Shown: positions 43,572-52,962 of the stretch, piece by piece
Numbering within the stretch: position 1 is the stretch's first letter
Layout: each line of letters begins with the position of its first letter
Source of the DNA: Agrobacterium tumefaciens
GTDB lineage: Bacteria > Pseudomonadota > Alphaproteobacteria > Rhizobiales > Rhizobiaceae
Length of the DNA stretch: 64,000 nt
Assembly (NCBI RefSeq): GCF_005221385.1
Contig: NZ_CP039904.1
Span: forward strand, 1,461,501-1,525,500
Direction of reading: 5' to 3'
Notes under the pieces: generated by a model
What the model was told of the DNA's origin: nothing
Seen by the model: only the letters and a program-made list of their open reading frames with translations
Databases searched by the model: none
Position numbers and translations under genes: made by a program

Positions 43572-44483
43572 ATGAAAATGAAATCCAAGTTTCTGATGGC
43601 GACAGCCGCAATTGCAATGATGGCCGCTCCGGCGCTGGCGCAGGAAAAGCTGAAGATCGGCATGACCTTCCAGGAGCTTAACAACCCCTATTTCGTGTCG
43701 ATGCAGGAAGCGCTGAAGGAAGCCGCAGCAAGCATCGGCGCAGACGTTGTCGTGACCGATGCCGGCCACGATGTGGCAAAGCAGATTTCCGACGTTGAAG
43801 ACATGCTTCAGCAGAAGATCGATATCCTGCTTCTGAACCCGACGGATAGCGCCGGCATCGAAGCTGCCGTGCACGCTGCCAAGGCTGCCGGCGTGACCGT
43901 CGTTGCGGTTGACGCCAACGCCAATGGCCCGGTCGACACCTTCGTCGGCTCTAAAAACCGTGACGCGGGCTACAAGTCGTGCAAATATCTCGGTGAAGCC
44001 CTCGGCGGCAAGGGTGAAGTCGCGATCCTCGACGGCATTCCGGTCGTGCCGATCCTGCAGCGCGTCGAAGGTTGCAAGGCAGCACTTGCCGAATTCGCAG
44101 ATATCAAGCTCGTCGATACGCAGAACGGCCGTCAGGACCGCTCCGTTGCTCTCGGCGTCGTTGAAAACATGATCCAGTCGCGTCCGAACCTCGCCGGTAT
44201 CTTCTCGGTGAATGACGGCGGTGCGATGGGCGCACTGGCTGCGATCCAAGGGTCCGGCAAGGACATCAAGCTGACCTCGGTGGACGGCGCTCCGGAAGCG
44301 GTGAAGGCAATTGCTGACGGTGGTCCTTTCATCGAAACCACGGCGCAGTTCCCGCGTGACCAGGTGCGTGTCGGCCTTGCCATGGCGCTTGCCCAGAAGT
44401 GGGGCGCACGCGTCGTGCCGAAGGAAGTCCCGATCGACGTCATGGTCGTCGACAGCAAAAACGCCGGCGAGTTCAGCTGGTAA
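43572..44483 (+). CDS. Ribose-type (CUT2) periplasmic sugar-binding protein
   Basis: This 303-residue protein has a signal peptide cut after APALAQ. It has the type-I periplasmic-binding fold: IGMTFQELNNPYFVSMQEALKE, then LLLNPTDSAGIEAAVHAAKAAGVTVVAVDANAN, then FSVNDGGAMGALAAIQGSG. These are close to the RbsB/ribitol-binding class. It starts behind GGGAGG. It is the first gene of a seven-cistron style unit with ATPase, permease, ribitol dehydrogenase, ribulokinase and SDR. A pentitol ligand such as ribitol or xylitol is inferred from the enzymes encoded next to it. Confidence 0.85.
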   Translation: MKMKSKFLMATAAIAMMAAPALAQEKLKIGMTFQELNNPYFVSMQEALKEAAASIGADVVVTDAGHDVAKQISDVEDMLQQKIDILLLNPTDSAGIEAAVHAAKAAGVTVVAVDANANGPVDTFVGSKNRDAGYKSCKYLGEALGGKGEVAILDGIPVVPILQRVEGCKAALAEFADIKLVDTQNGRQDRSVALGVVENMIQSRPNLAGIFSVNDGGAMGALAAIQGSGKDIKLTSVDGAPEAVKAIADGGPFIETTAQFPRDQVRVGLAMALAQKWGARVVPKEVPIDVMVVDSKNAGEFSW

Positions 44484-44497
44484 GAACTCCTCCCAAG

Positions 44498-44526
44498 CCC
44501 CGTCCCCATCTAGTATGGGGGCGGGG
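44498..44526 (+). other. Intercistronic hairpin after the binding-protein gene
   Basis: CCCCGTCCCCAT pairs with ATGGGGGCGGGG (12 bp, one G-U) around CTAGT, 14 nt after the binding-protein stop and 28 nt before the ATPase start. Such hairpins protect the 3' end of binding-protein mRNA and lower expression of the following genes. Confidence 0.7.
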
Positions 44527-44554
44527 TTAAATCCCGACCATTGAGGAGGGTGAA

Positions 44555-46057
44555 ATGCTGGAACTGAATGGAATAAGAAAAAGCTTTGGCAAGATCGAAG
44601 TCCTGCGCGGCGTCGACCTTGAGGCGCGCGCCGGCGAGGTGCATGCGCTTCTGGGCGAAAACGGCGCCGGCAAGTCGACTTTGATGAAGATCCTGTGCGG
44701 CATTTTGCAGCCATCGGAGGGAACGATCCGCATTGACGGCAAGGATCGCCGCTTCGCCAATTATGATGAGGCGATTGCCGCCGGCGTCGGCATCGTGTTT
44801 CAGGAATTCAGCCTGATCCCCTATCTCAATGCCGTGGAAAACATGTTCCTTGCCCGCGAAATCCGCGGGCCGCTTCGCCTTTTGAACAAGGGCGCCATGC
44901 GCAAGCGCGCGGCCGAGATCATGAGCCGGCTGGCAGTGGATGTTCCGCTCGATGTGCCCGTCCATCACCTTTCGGTTGCCCAGCAGCAATTTGTCGAAAT
45001 TGCCAAGGCACTGTCGCTGGATGCCCGCATCCTCGTTCTCGACGAGCCGACCGCGACGCTCACCCCGTCCGAGACCGAACACCTCTTCAAGGTCATGCGC
45101 GAGCTGCGGCGTCAGGGCGTGGCGATCATCTTCATTTCGCATCACCTCGAGGAAATATTCGAGATTTGCGACCGCATCACCGTTCTGCGCGATGGCGAAC
45201 TGATCGGCTCCTGCCTGACTTCGGAGGTCGATAACGACCGTCTGGTCGAGATGATGGTCGGCCGGCGCATCGAATCCAGCTTCCCGCCGAAGCCGCAGCT
45301 CGATCCTTCCGCCGCAAGCGTGATCGAAGTGGAAGAGCTGCAATTGAAGAAGGGCGGCCCCGTCTCGCGCTTTGCGCTGCGCAAGGGTGAAATTCTCGGC
45401 TTTGCCGGCCTTGTCGGCTCCGGTCGCACGGAAACGGTGCTGGCGATGCTCGGCGCGCACTCCGCTTCGCGCCGCAAGGTCAAGGTCGACGGCGTGGACA
45501 CGCGTTTTTCCGGCCCTGATGAAGCGCTGATGCGCGGTATCGGCCTGTTGCCGGAGAGCCGCAAGGAGGAGGGGCTGATCACCAGCTTCTCCATCCTGCA
45601 GAATATTTCGCTCAACAACTATCGCAAATACCGCAAGGCCCACTGGTTCCTCGACCTCAAAAAGGAACTGGAGCACACGACAAAGGCCATGGCGCAAGTG
45701 CAGGTGAAGGCGCAAGGGCCCTACGCCCGCGTCGACACGCTGTCCGGCGGCAACCAGCAGAAGATCGTGATTGCCCGCTGGCTGAACCATGACATGCGTG
45801 TGCTGATCTTCGATGAGCCGACGCGCGGCATCGATGTGGGCGCCAAGGCGGAAATCTATTCGCTGATGCGCGAATTCGCCGCCAGGGGACATTCCATCAT
45901 CATGATCTCCTCGGAGCTGCCGGAAGTGATCGGCATGTCCGACAGGGTCTGCGTCTTCCGCTCCGGCGGCATCGTCGCCACCGTGGAAGGTGACGACATC
46001 AATTCAGAAACAATAATGACAAACGCCACCACCGGGAGAGTTGAACATGTCGCTTGA
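44555..46057 (+). CDS. Ribose-type ABC importer ATPase (two-domain, RbsA-like)
   Basis: This 500-residue protein has two ATPase halves. The first has Walker [15 protein letters not shown], the signature-like [16 protein letters not shown] and Walker [13 protein letters not shown]. The second is degenerate at Walker A ([12 protein letters not shown]) but retains [15 protein letters not shown] and [12 protein letters not shown]. This asymmetry is normal for CUT2 importers such as RbsA. The start has GAGGAGGG. The end overlaps the permease gene by 11 nt. Confidence 0.9.
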   Translation: MLELNGIRKSFGKIEVLRGVDLEARAGEVHALLGENGAGKSTLMKILCGILQPSEGTIRIDGKDRRFANYDEAIAAGVGIVFQEFSLIPYLNAVENMFLAREIRGPLRLLNKGAMRKRAAEIMSRLAVDVPLDVPVHHLSVAQQQFVEIAKALSLDARILVLDEPTATLTPSETEHLFKVMRELRRQGVAIIFISHHLEEIFEICDRITVLRDGELIGSCLTSEVDNDRLVEMMVGRRIESSFPPKPQLDPSAASVIEVEELQLKKGGPVSRFALRKGEILGFAGLVGSGRTETVLAMLGAHSASRRKVKVDGVDTRFSGPDEALMRGIGLLPESRKEEGLITSFSILQNISLNNYRKYRKAHWFLDLKKELEHTTKAMAQVQVKAQGPYARVDTLSGGNQQKIVIARWLNHDMRVLIFDEPTRGIDVGAKAEIYSLMREFAARGHSIIMISSELPEVIGMSDRVCVFRSGGIVATVEGDDINSETIMTNATTGRVEHVA

Positions 46058-47024
46058 TGCAAACACCGGCACTGCCGCGAAAACGGGCGGCTTCAGTCTC
46101 AGTGCCATGCTGCGCTCGCCGCTCGCCCTGCCTCTGGCGGGCCTGATTGTCGTATCGATCCTGATGGGGCTTGCGAGCGACAATTTCTTCAGTGTCAACA
46201 ACATCATGAACGTGCTGCGGCAGGTTTCCGTCGTCGGCATTCTCGCCGTCGGCATGACCTTCGTCATCCTCACCGGTGGCATCGACCTGTCTGTCGGTGC
46301 GGTCATGGCGCTTGTCGGCACGCTGTCCGCTGGCCTCATGGTGAACACCGGCCTGTCTCCCGCAGTTGCCCTGCCGGCTGGCCTGTTCATCGGGTTAGGC
46401 ATCGGCATCTTCAACGGTGCGCTTGTCGCCTGGGGCAAGATGCCCGCCATCATCGTCACGCTTGCCACCATGGGCATGGCGCGTGGCCTCGGCCTCATCT
46501 ATTCCGGTGGTTATCCGGTCAGCGGCATTCCGAGCTGGATCTCCTGGTTCGGCGTCGGCCGCGTCGGCGTCGTTCCGGTGCCGGTCATCATCATGGTGGT
46601 GATTTACGCGGTAGCATGGGTGCTGTTGCAGCGCACGGCCTTCGGCCGTCACGTCTACGCACTTGGCGGCAACGAGTTGGCGGCCCGCCTTTCAGGCGTA
46701 AAGACCCGGCGCGTCAAGCTTGCCGTCTATGGCATCTCGGGCGTCACGGCAGCACTTGCGGCCCTCATCCTCACGGGCCGTCTGATGAGTGGTCAGCCCA
46801 ATGCCGGCGTCGGCTTCGAACTGGATGCCATTGCGGCCGTCGTTCTCGGCGGCACGGCGATTGCCGGCGGCAGGGGTCTCATTCTCGGTACGCTCATCGG
46901 TGCGGTGCTGCTCGGTATTCTCAATAACGGCCTCAACCTGATGGGCATCAACCCCTATCTGCAGGATGTCATCAAGGGCGGCATCATCCTGCTGGCTATC
47001 TATATCGGGCGCGATTGGCGCTGA
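46047..47024 (+). CDS. Ribose-type ABC importer permease (RbsC-like)
   Basis: This membrane protein of about 325 residues has 8-10 helices. It has the BPD_transp_2 pattern: [24 protein letters not shown] (a transport-coupling loop), [18 protein letters not shown], and [22 protein letters not shown], where ALGGNExAAxLSG is the family signature. The ATG at 46047 (behind GGGAGAG) is preferred over the TTG at 46041. It overlaps the ATPase gene end and is 39 nt from the ribitol dehydrogenase gene. Confidence 0.9.
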   Translation: MSLDANTGTAAKTGGFSLSAMLRSPLALPLAGLIVVSILMGLASDNFFSVNNIMNVLRQVSVVGILAVGMTFVILTGGIDLSVGAVMALVGTLSAGLMVNTGLSPAVALPAGLFIGLGIGIFNGALVAWGKMPAIIVTLATMGMARGLGLIYSGGYPVSGIPSWISWFGVGRVGVVPVPVIIMVVIYAVAWVLLQRTAFGRHVYALGGNELAARLSGVKTRRVKLAVYGISGVTAALAALILTGRLMSGQPNAGVGFELDAIAAVVLGGTAIAGGRGLILGTLIGAVLLGILNNGLNLMGINPYLQDVIKGGIILLAIYIGRDWR

Positions 47025-47063
47025 GCCGGCCCGGAAATATCTTCATAAACGCAGGAGAATTAA

Positions 47064-47795
47064 ATGTCTGAATCGCTGCAAGGCAAGATCGCGGTCATCA
47101 CCGGCGCCGCATCCGGCATCGGGCTTGCCACAACGGAAGCGCTCTTGGAACAGGGCGCAACCGTGGTCATGGTCGACTGGAACGAGAAAGCCTTGAAAGA
47201 TCTGGCCGCCAAGCTCGGCGAGCGCGCCATTCCGCAGGTCACCAACCTTCTGGATGCCGACAGCTGCAACGCCATGATCCCCGAAATCCTGGAGAAGGTC
47301 GATCATATCGACATTCTCTACTGCAATGCCGGCACTTATATCGGCGGTGAGCTGACCGAAACAACACCGGAAGCCATCGACAAGATGCTGAACCTGAACG
47401 TCAACGCCGTGATGAAGAATGTGCAGGCCGTCGTGCCGCATATGTCTGCGCGCAAGACAGGCGATATCGTTGTCACCTGCTCGATCGCCGGCCATTTCCC
47501 GACCTATTGGGAACCGGTCTATTCGGGCTCGAAATGGGCGATCACCAGCTTCGTGCAGGGCATGCGCCGCCAGATGATCCCGCATGGCGTGCGCGTCGCG
47601 CAGGTCTCTCCCGGCCCGGTCGTCTCCGCACTTCTCGCAGACTGGCCGGAGGAAAACCTCCGCAAGGCCAAGGAATCGGGTAGCCTTATTGATGCGAGCG
47701 AAGTGGCGGATGCCGTTATCTACATGCTGACGCGCAAGCGCACCGTCACCATCCGCGACATGCTGGTTCTCCCGACCAACTTCGACCGCGTCTAA
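47064..47795 (+). CDS. rbtD: Ribitol 2-dehydrogenase, SDR family
   Basis: This 243-residue SDR has VITGAASGIGLATTEALLEQG for NAD, CNAGTYIGGELTETTPEAIDKM, and catalytic residues in SIAGHFPTYWEPVYSGSKWAI (Ser, Tyr, Lys). Further motifs GVRVAQVSPGPVVSALLADWP and RTVTIRDMLVLPTN closely follow those I know from Klebsiella ribitol dehydrogenase. It oxidises ribitol to D-ribulose with NAD. The next gene encodes a matching ribulokinase. It starts behind GCAGGAG. Confidence 0.88.
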   Translation: MSESLQGKIAVITGAASGIGLATTEALLEQGATVVMVDWNEKALKDLAAKLGERAIPQVTNLLDADSCNAMIPEILEKVDHIDILYCNAGTYIGGELTETTPEAIDKMLNLNVNAVMKNVQAVVPHMSARKTGDIVVTCSIAGHFPTYWEPVYSGSKWAITSFVQGMRRQMIPHGVRVAQVSPGPVVSALLADWPEENLRKAKESGSLIDASEVADAVIYMLTRKRTVTIRDMLVLPTNFDRV

Positions 47796-47805
47796 AAACT
47801 TCAGG

Positions 47806-47838
47806 GGCGGCTGGAAAAATCGGAACCGGTCCAGCCGC
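47806..47838 (+). other. Intercistronic stem-loop between dehydrogenase and kinase genes
   Basis: GCGGCTGG (47807-47814) pairs with CCAGCCGC (47831-47838), leaving a 16-nt loop that itself contains ACCGGT. No T-run follows. It may tune the relative expression of the two cistrons. Confidence 0.4.
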
Positions 47839-47885
47839 TCCATATCGTTCAAGCACCGGATGATCCGCTCCGAGGAGTATCGCAA

Positions 47886-49496
47886 ATGGCTTCCTACCTT
47901 GTTGGCGTCGATGTCGGGACAGGCTCGGCGCGGGCCGGTGTCTTCGATGTCGCGGGCAAGCTTCTCGCTACTGCCAAGCGCCCGATCAGCATGCACCGCG
48001 AGGATGGCGGCATTGCCGAGCAATCGAGCGGCGAAGTATGGCAGGCCGTTTGCGATAGTGTTCGCGAAAGCGTTTCTCGCGCCGGCATCGATCCCGCCGA
48101 GGTTGCCGGCATCGGTTTCGATGCCACCTGCTCGCTTGTCGTGCGCGGGCCTGACGATGAGACCCTGCCGGTCGGCGCTGCCGATCATCCCGAACGCGAT
48201 ATCATCGTCTGGATGGACCACCGCGCCGTTGAACAGGCTGAACGCATCAATGCCGGTGAACATGCCGTCCTGAAATATGTCGGCGGCCGCATTTCCCCGG
48301 AAATGCAGACGCCCAAGCTGCTGTGGCTCAGCGAAAACAGGCCGGATATTTATGCGCGTGCCGAGCATTTCTTCGACCTGACGGATTTTCTGACATGGAA
48401 GGCTTCCGGTGCACTCGATCGTTCCGCCTGCACGGTAACCTGCAAGTGGACTTATCTTGCCCATGAAAGCCGCTGGGATGCGGAATATTTCAACCGCATC
48501 GGGCTTGGTGATCTGGCGGAGCAGGGCTTCCGACGCATCGGTGAAAACGTCGTGCATCCCGGTACGGCACTGGGCGCTGGCCTGACCGAAGATGCGGCGA
48601 AAGCCATGGGGCTGGTGGCAGGCACCGCCGTCGCCGCAGGGCTTATCGATGCCCATGCCGGCGGCGTCGGCACGGTGGCTGCAGGCGGTGATGCCTCGCG
48701 ATGCCTCGGTTATGTTTTCGGCACCTCGTCCTGCACCATGACCACCACCGCCGAACCCGCTTTCGTGCCGGGTGTCTGGGGTCCCTATTATTCCGCCATG
48801 GTTCCCGGCGCGTGGCTCAACGAAGGCGGCCAGTCTGCCGCCGGTGCGGCCATCGATTATCTGGTGCAGTTGCACCCCGCCTTTGCCGAGGCGAAGGCGC
48901 TTGCCGAGAAGGAAGGCAAAGCCTTGCCGGTTTGGCTTGCCGACCGCGCGCTCGGAATTGCCGCATCCGCTTCCGCCGCAGCTGAGATTGCCGAGGATTT
49001 TCATGTGGTGCCGGAGTTTCTCGGCAACCGTGCCCCCTTTGCCGATCCCCATGCCCGCGCGGTCATTGCCGGTTATGGCATGGAGACCGGCGTCGATTCG
49101 CTCGTCGCGCTCTACGTCGCGGGGCTTCTCGGCCTCGGTTACGGGCTTCGCCAGATCATCGAGACCCAGGCTCGCAACGGCGCGCCTGTCGAAACCATCA
49201 GTGTCAGCGGCGGGGCAGGCGCTCATCCGCTTGCCAGGCAATTGCTGGCGGACGCGACGGGGCTTCCGGTCGAACGCACCGAATGCGAAGAGCCGGTGCT
49301 TCTTGGATCTGCAATGCTCGGTGCGGTTGCTGCCGGAAGCTATCCGGACCTGATGGCAGCGATGCCGGCCATGTCGCGTATCGCCAGCTGTGCAACGCCT
49401 GATCCTGCTTTTCAGAAAGTCCACCAGTCGCGTTACGACGCGTTTCTGGCGTTGCAGAATGCGGCGCGCGCCATTCGAGCCGCCAGCCATTCCTGA
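47886..49496 (+). CDS. rbtK: FGGY-family carbohydrate kinase, probable D-ribulokinase
   Basis: This 536-residue sugar kinase has VGVDVGTGSARAGVFD (phosphate 1 motif), IGFDATCSLVVRG, IVWMDHRAVEQAERIN, a LIDAHAGGVGTVAAGG loop, and the C-terminal SVSGGAGAHPLARQLLADATGLPV that closes the nucleotide site. Length and the FDATCS and WMDHRA segments are those of the D-ribulokinase subgroup (EC 2.7.1.47). It would convert D-ribulose to D-ribulose 5-phosphate for the pentose phosphate pathway. The start has GAGGAG. It follows the ribitol dehydrogenase gene by 90 nt. Confidence 0.88.
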   Translation: MASYLVGVDVGTGSARAGVFDVAGKLLATAKRPISMHREDGGIAEQSSGEVWQAVCDSVRESVSRAGIDPAEVAGIGFDATCSLVVRGPDDETLPVGAADHPERDIIVWMDHRAVEQAERINAGEHAVLKYVGGRISPEMQTPKLLWLSENRPDIYARAEHFFDLTDFLTWKASGALDRSACTVTCKWTYLAHESRWDAEYFNRIGLGDLAEQGFRRIGENVVHPGTALGAGLTEDAAKAMGLVAGTAVAAGLIDAHAGGVGTVAAGGDASRCLGYVFGTSSCTMTTTAEPAFVPGVWGPYYSAMVPGAWLNEGGQSAAGAAIDYLVQLHPAFAEAKALAEKEGKALPVWLADRALGIAASASAAAEIAEDFHVVPEFLGNRAPFADPHARAVIAGYGMETGVDSLVALYVAGLLGLGYGLRQIIETQARNGAPVETISVSGGAGAHPLARQLLADATGLPVERTECEEPVLLGSAMLGAVAAGSYPDLMAAMPAMSRIASCATPDPAFQKVHQSRYDAFLALQNAARAIRAASHS

Positions 49497-49554
49497 ACCC
49501 CGCGTCACAAGCTTAGATCATCCGGCCGCATTGGCCGCAAATAACGAGGATTCC

Positions 49555-50280
49555 ATGCAGTTTTCCGGAAAATCCGTCATCATCACCGGCGCAGGCAAAG
49601 GCATCGGCCGCGCCTGTGCACAGCTGATGGCCGCACGCGGTGCGGAAGTGGTGGCGATCAGCCGCACGCAGTCCGATCTCGACAGCCTGAAAAGCGAAAT
49701 TGGCGGCCGTTCAATCCGTGTCGATCTTGCCGATGTCGCCGCCACCCGTGCCGCCATGGCGGAGGCTGGTCCTTGCGATTTCCTGATCAACAGCGCCGGC
49801 ATCAACGTGCTGGAAAGCGTGCTTGACATGAGCGATGCCGGTTACGAGGCCGTGCTGGGCATCAACCTGCGTGCCGCTCTCGTCACCTGCCAGGAATTTG
49901 CCCGCGCACGCGTTGCGCTGGGTGGCGGTGGCGCAATCGTCAACATCACCTCTATCGCCGGCCATCGCGGTTTTCAGGATCATCTATGCTATGCGGCGTC
50001 GAAGGCCGGGCTTGAAGGCGCAACCCGTGTTCTCGCCAAGGAGCTTGGCGCGCACGGTATCCGCGTTAACGCTGTTGCGCCGACCATTACGCTGACCGAA
50101 CTGGCGGCGGAAGCCTGGAACGATCCCGTCAAGAGTCAGCCGATGATGGTTCGCCATCCGCTCAACCGTTTTGCCGAAGCTGAAGAGGTGGCACAGAGCA
50201 TCGCGCTGCTGCTATCTGATGACAGCAAGATGATTTCCGGCGCCGTGTTGCCTGTGGATGGCGGTTTCCTCGCCGTCTGA
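49555..50280 (+). CDS. SDR of the L-xylulose reductase (DCXR) type
   Basis: This 241-residue SDR has VIITGAGKGIGRACAQLMA for NADP, INSAGINVLESVLD, catalytic Ser in TSIAGHRG, and YAASK. The end (GIRVNAVAPTITLTELAAEAWNDP, then MMVRHPLNRFAEAEEVA and LPVDGGFLAV) follows closely the pattern of dicarbonyl/L-xylulose reductases. It would interconvert L-xylulose and xylitol, which would feed the polyol dehydrogenase upstream. The ATG at 49555 has GAGGA at 4 nt; an in-frame start inside the kinase gene is rejected. It is the last gene of the unit, before a terminator. Confidence 0.8.
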   Translation: MQFSGKSVIITGAGKGIGRACAQLMAARGAEVVAISRTQSDLDSLKSEIGGRSIRVDLADVAATRAAMAEAGPCDFLINSAGINVLESVLDMSDAGYEAVLGINLRAALVTCQEFARARVALGGGGAIVNITSIAGHRGFQDHLCYAASKAGLEGATRVLAKELGAHGIRVNAVAPTITLTELAAEAWNDPVKSQPMMVRHPLNRFAEAEEVAQSIALLLSDDSKMISGAVLPVDGGFLAV

Positions 50281-50319
50281 CGTTTGGCAGACGCAAGTGC
50301 CGCCTGTAAGTGGAGAAAA

Positions 50320-50347
50320 CGCCCGGCAAATCGCCGGGCGCTTTTTT
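50320..50347 (+). terminator. Rho-independent terminator of the pentitol operon
   Basis: CGCCCGGC pairs with GCCGGGCG (8 bp, loop AAATC), followed by CTTTTTT. It lies 39 nt after the SDR stop, immediately before the convergent PRC-barrel gene. Confidence 0.92.
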
Positions 50348-50350
50348 AGA

Positions 50351-50647
50351 TCAATGACGATGCTCGGGCATGTCCTTCAGCTGGTCCTTCGTCCATGAGG
50401 TAACCGCGTGGACATCGCCGTCCTCATCCCGCATGAAATCGAGATCGCTGAGCGGCACGGCGACGGGCTTTGCGCCGATGCCGAGAAAGCCGCCGACATC
50501 GATGATTGCGGTGCTGCCGGCTCCAACGCCGTGGACATGGTCAACCTTGCCGACCTTGTGGTCGTCCGCACCATAAACGGTCGCTCCTTCGAGCACCGAA
50601 GGTGTGAGTTCCGTTTCAACCAGACGTACGTGATTGGTGTGATCCAT
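50351..50647 (-). CDS. PRC-barrel domain protein
   Basis: This 98-residue protein starts MDHTNHVRLVETELTPSVLEGATVYGADDHKVGKVDHVHG, seen as the PRC-barrel opening GATVYGADDHKVGKVDHV, and continues with FLGIGAKPVAVPLSDLDFM. PRC-barrels bind RNA, photosystem or adaptor partners, and small ones are common stress-associated proteins in rhizobia. The start at 50647 has AGGAGGAA; a longer reading from 50707 has no site. It is convergent with the pentitol operon and divergent from the Wza-like gene. Confidence 0.85.
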   Translation of the reverse strand: MDHTNHVRLVETELTPSVLEGATVYGADDHKVGKVDHVHGVGAGSTAIIDVGGFLGIGAKPVAVPLSDLDFMRDEDGDVHAVTSWTKDQLKDMPEHRH

Positions 50648-50910
50648 TGTTCTTCCTCCTGTCTTGGTTTGCAGAAAACAAACTCCCGCATTGCAAAACC
50701 GTTCCATCCAATTTTGCGGCGGGCGGAGGCAGGTTATTTCTCATCGGTACATTGTTGGGGTCTGGGGTGAATGCCGGTGAAAAGGTTGCGGAATGGTCAC
50801 ACCTTTTCTTTGGAAAACAAGCATTCTCTGAATTACAACCGCCAAAGTTGTTGCGGTGACGTATCGTGATGTTATCTCTGCGTCAGGTTGAATCATCGAG
50901 GGGATGCGGG

Positions 50911-52047
50911 ATGAAAAAGTTGGGGGCGGTTCTGCTGGTTGCTCTGCTGAGCGCATGTGCAAAACCATCTGACGGGCCGACTGCGGGCAATATCCGGTCT
51001 GCGACTTTCCCTCGAACCAACGAAAAAATCCCGGTCATCGAACTGGCGAACGCACCTGCGGCCACCGTCTCCGCGTCAGGCCTGCAGAGTGCTTCCGGCC
51101 CCGGGCTCACCGCGCTTCGCAATACCGGTTACAACGCCCAGAGATTGCGGCGCGGCGACGTGATCGACATCACCGTGCTGGATACGGGTGAGGACGGGCT
51201 TTTCTCCCCGACACAAAGCAAGACCCTCAACCTTGGCCGCTTCACTGTGGATCAAAGCGGGTCGGTCAATATTCCGTTCGTCGGCAAGCAGAGAGTGGTG
51301 GATTCGACGCCCGAGGGGCTGCAATCCCAGGTCGTCGCCGGGCTCAAGGGCTCGGCCGTCAACCCGCAGGCGGTCGTCACCGTCGTCGACAAGCCGACGA
51401 GTGCAGTGATGCTCAGCGGTGCGGTCAAGAACGCCGGAAAGATCGTACTCACCGCCCGTCAGGAGCGGGTGCTCGATGCACTCAATCAGGCCGGTGGCCC
51501 GACGGTTGCCCCGGGTGCAGCCACGGTCACCGTCGTTCGCGGCTCGCAGAGAGCCAGTGCGCCGCTTGACCGCGTCATGCGGGAAGATCGCCAGAATATC
51601 CGTCTTTCGCCTGATGATCAGGTCATGATCGATGGCGATGCCGCCAGCTACACGGCGCTTGGCGCTTTCAAGAGCGCCGGGGAATTCCAGTTCGAAACCG
51701 GGAAGCTGACATTGGCGCAGGCCGTCGGCCGCGCTGGCGGTTTGCTGGATGACCGCGCCGACGCCCGCAATGTCTATGTCTTCCGCAACGAGATCACTCA
51801 GGTTCCGGCGGCGACTGCTTCCGGCGCCAAGGGCCCGGTTGCGACGGCAACGAGCATGCGGCCGGTGATCTATCACGTCAATATGCGGGATGCGTCCAGC
51901 ATCGCGCTCATGCAGCTCTTCCAGATGCAGAAGGGCGACGTGCTTTACGCCAGCAACGCACCGCTGGTGGATTCGGCAAAGCTGCTGACCGTGTTCCAGA
52001 AGAGCGTGCCGACGGCTGCCGCTCCTCAACCCGGCAGTGGCAACTGA
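50911..52047 (+). CDS. Wza/ExoF-type polysaccharide export lipoprotein
   Basis: This 378-residue protein starts MKKLGAVLLVALLSAC, a lipoprotein signal with lipobox LSAC. It has a Poly_export domain (LRRGDVIDITVLDTGEDGLFS, then GRFTVDQSGSVNIPFVGKQRV), then SLBB-type repeats (VMLSGAVKNAGKIVLTARQERVLDALNQAGG and a second copy near 245-275). It forms part of an outer-membrane polysaccharide pore. There are no glycosyltransferase or Wzc genes nearby, so it is an orphan exporter component. It is convergent with the T6SS kinase gene. Confidence 0.85.
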   Translation: MKKLGAVLLVALLSACAKPSDGPTAGNIRSATFPRTNEKIPVIELANAPAATVSASGLQSASGPGLTALRNTGYNAQRLRRGDVIDITVLDTGEDGLFSPTQSKTLNLGRFTVDQSGSVNIPFVGKQRVVDSTPEGLQSQVVAGLKGSAVNPQAVVTVVDKPTSAVMLSGAVKNAGKIVLTARQERVLDALNQAGGPTVAPGAATVTVVRGSQRASAPLDRVMREDRQNIRLSPDDQVMIDGDAASYTALGAFKSAGEFQFETGKLTLAQAVGRAGGLLDDRADARNVYVFRNEITQVPAATASGAKGPVATATSMRPVIYHVNMRDASSIALMQLFQMQKGDVLYASNAPLVDSAKLLTVFQKSVPTAAAPQPGSGN

Positions 52048-52056
52048 CAGGCTGCG

Positions 52057-52962
52057 CTACAAAAGCTGTAGCGCATCCATTGCCGATTGCGGTCGCGAAG
52101 CGGGATCGTCATGGCAACAGGCGGAGGCGAAATGCGTAAGCTTTTCCGTTGCCTGCTCCCCCATTGTTACGATGAGCCGTGAGGCAAGTCGTCCGACTGA
52201 GAATATATCCTGATTTGGGTTTGCTGCCGCACCCTGCATCTGCTCCGGTGACGCAAAGCCGGCCGAGGCGGCAAATGCCATGCCCCGTTGCCTGTGCTTC
52301 TGGCCAATTTCCAGCGCAATGCCGAAATCGCCGAGCCTGCCGGTTGTGACGTCGTCCTCCTGCAGCAGAATATTGGCAGGCGTCACATCGCAATGAACAT
52401 ATCCCTGCATATGCATGGCATTCAGGCCTTCCAGAACACGGCGAAGCGCAACAACCGCATCCTGCAAGGTGATTGGCCGGATGTTGGTCTGCGACACCAG
52501 CGATAACGGGAGCCATGGCTGCAAAAGTCCCGGCCGCCCATCGGGCAATCGCAACAGCGCGGATGTTTCCACAAGGCACGGATGGCGCAGGGCAAGCCCG
52601 ATCTGCGCCTCCTCCCGTAGCCTTTGCACCAGCGTGGCATCGTCTGCCAATGCCGACGGCACGGTTTTCAGGGCGTGAAGGGAGCCGACGTCGCGGTGTC
52701 GCAATTTCAAGAGCAGCGTCGTCTCGCTCTCATGGGCAATCCCCTCGACGGCAAAGCTGTCGGCAATCCAGACGGGTTTTACTGCGGAAAAATGCGAGAC
52801 CTTTCGATCGAGCGCATTTCGCAGCTGATCGATCAGGTCGTTCTGTTCTTCGGTAGGCCTTTCCCGCGCGCCGTCATGGCGAATACTCCTCCACAGTTCG
52901 GAAAAGCGCGTGCTCACCTGCAAATATGCAAAATCCCGGCCTTCCAGCTCATCGTTGCTCAC
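52057..52962 (-). CDS. ppkA: T6SS Ser/Thr protein kinase PpkA (ImpN)
   Basis: This kinase of about 301 residues has HALKTVP (ATP-binding Lys), YVHCDVTPANILL (catalytic loop with HCD in place of HRD), LGDFGIALE (DFG) and GFASPEQM (APE-like). In Agrobacterium the equivalent kinase phosphorylates TssL and so lets the FHA protein bind and activate secretion. There is no transmembrane segment. The start is uncertain: GTG at 52962 or TTG at 52974; both lie inside the end of the preceding tagF-pppA gene, so coupling is certain. It is the last gene of the imp operon. Confidence 0.85.
   Translation of the reverse strand: MSNDELEGRDFAYLQVSTRFSELWRSIRHDGARERPTEEQNDLIDQLRNALDRKVSHFSAVKPVWIADSFAVEGIAHESETTLLLKLRHRDVGSLHALKTVPSALADDATLVQRLREEAQIGLALRHPCLVETSALLRLPDGRPGLLQPWLPLSLVSQTNIRPITLQDAVVALRRVLEGLNAMHMQGYVHCDVTPANILLQEDDVTTGRLGDFGIALEIGQKHRQRGMAFAASAGFASPEQMQGAAANPNQDIFSVGRLASRLIVTMGEQATEKLTHFASACCHDDPASRPQSAMDALQLL

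Noticed and set aside
44510..45892. 460-codon minus-strand frame
   Set aside because: It is antisense to the RbsA-like ATPase; shadow of GC-biased codons.
47043..49508. 821-codon minus-strand frame
   Set aside because: It is antisense to the ribitol dehydrogenase and ribulokinase genes, which both have strong ribosome sites and motifs.
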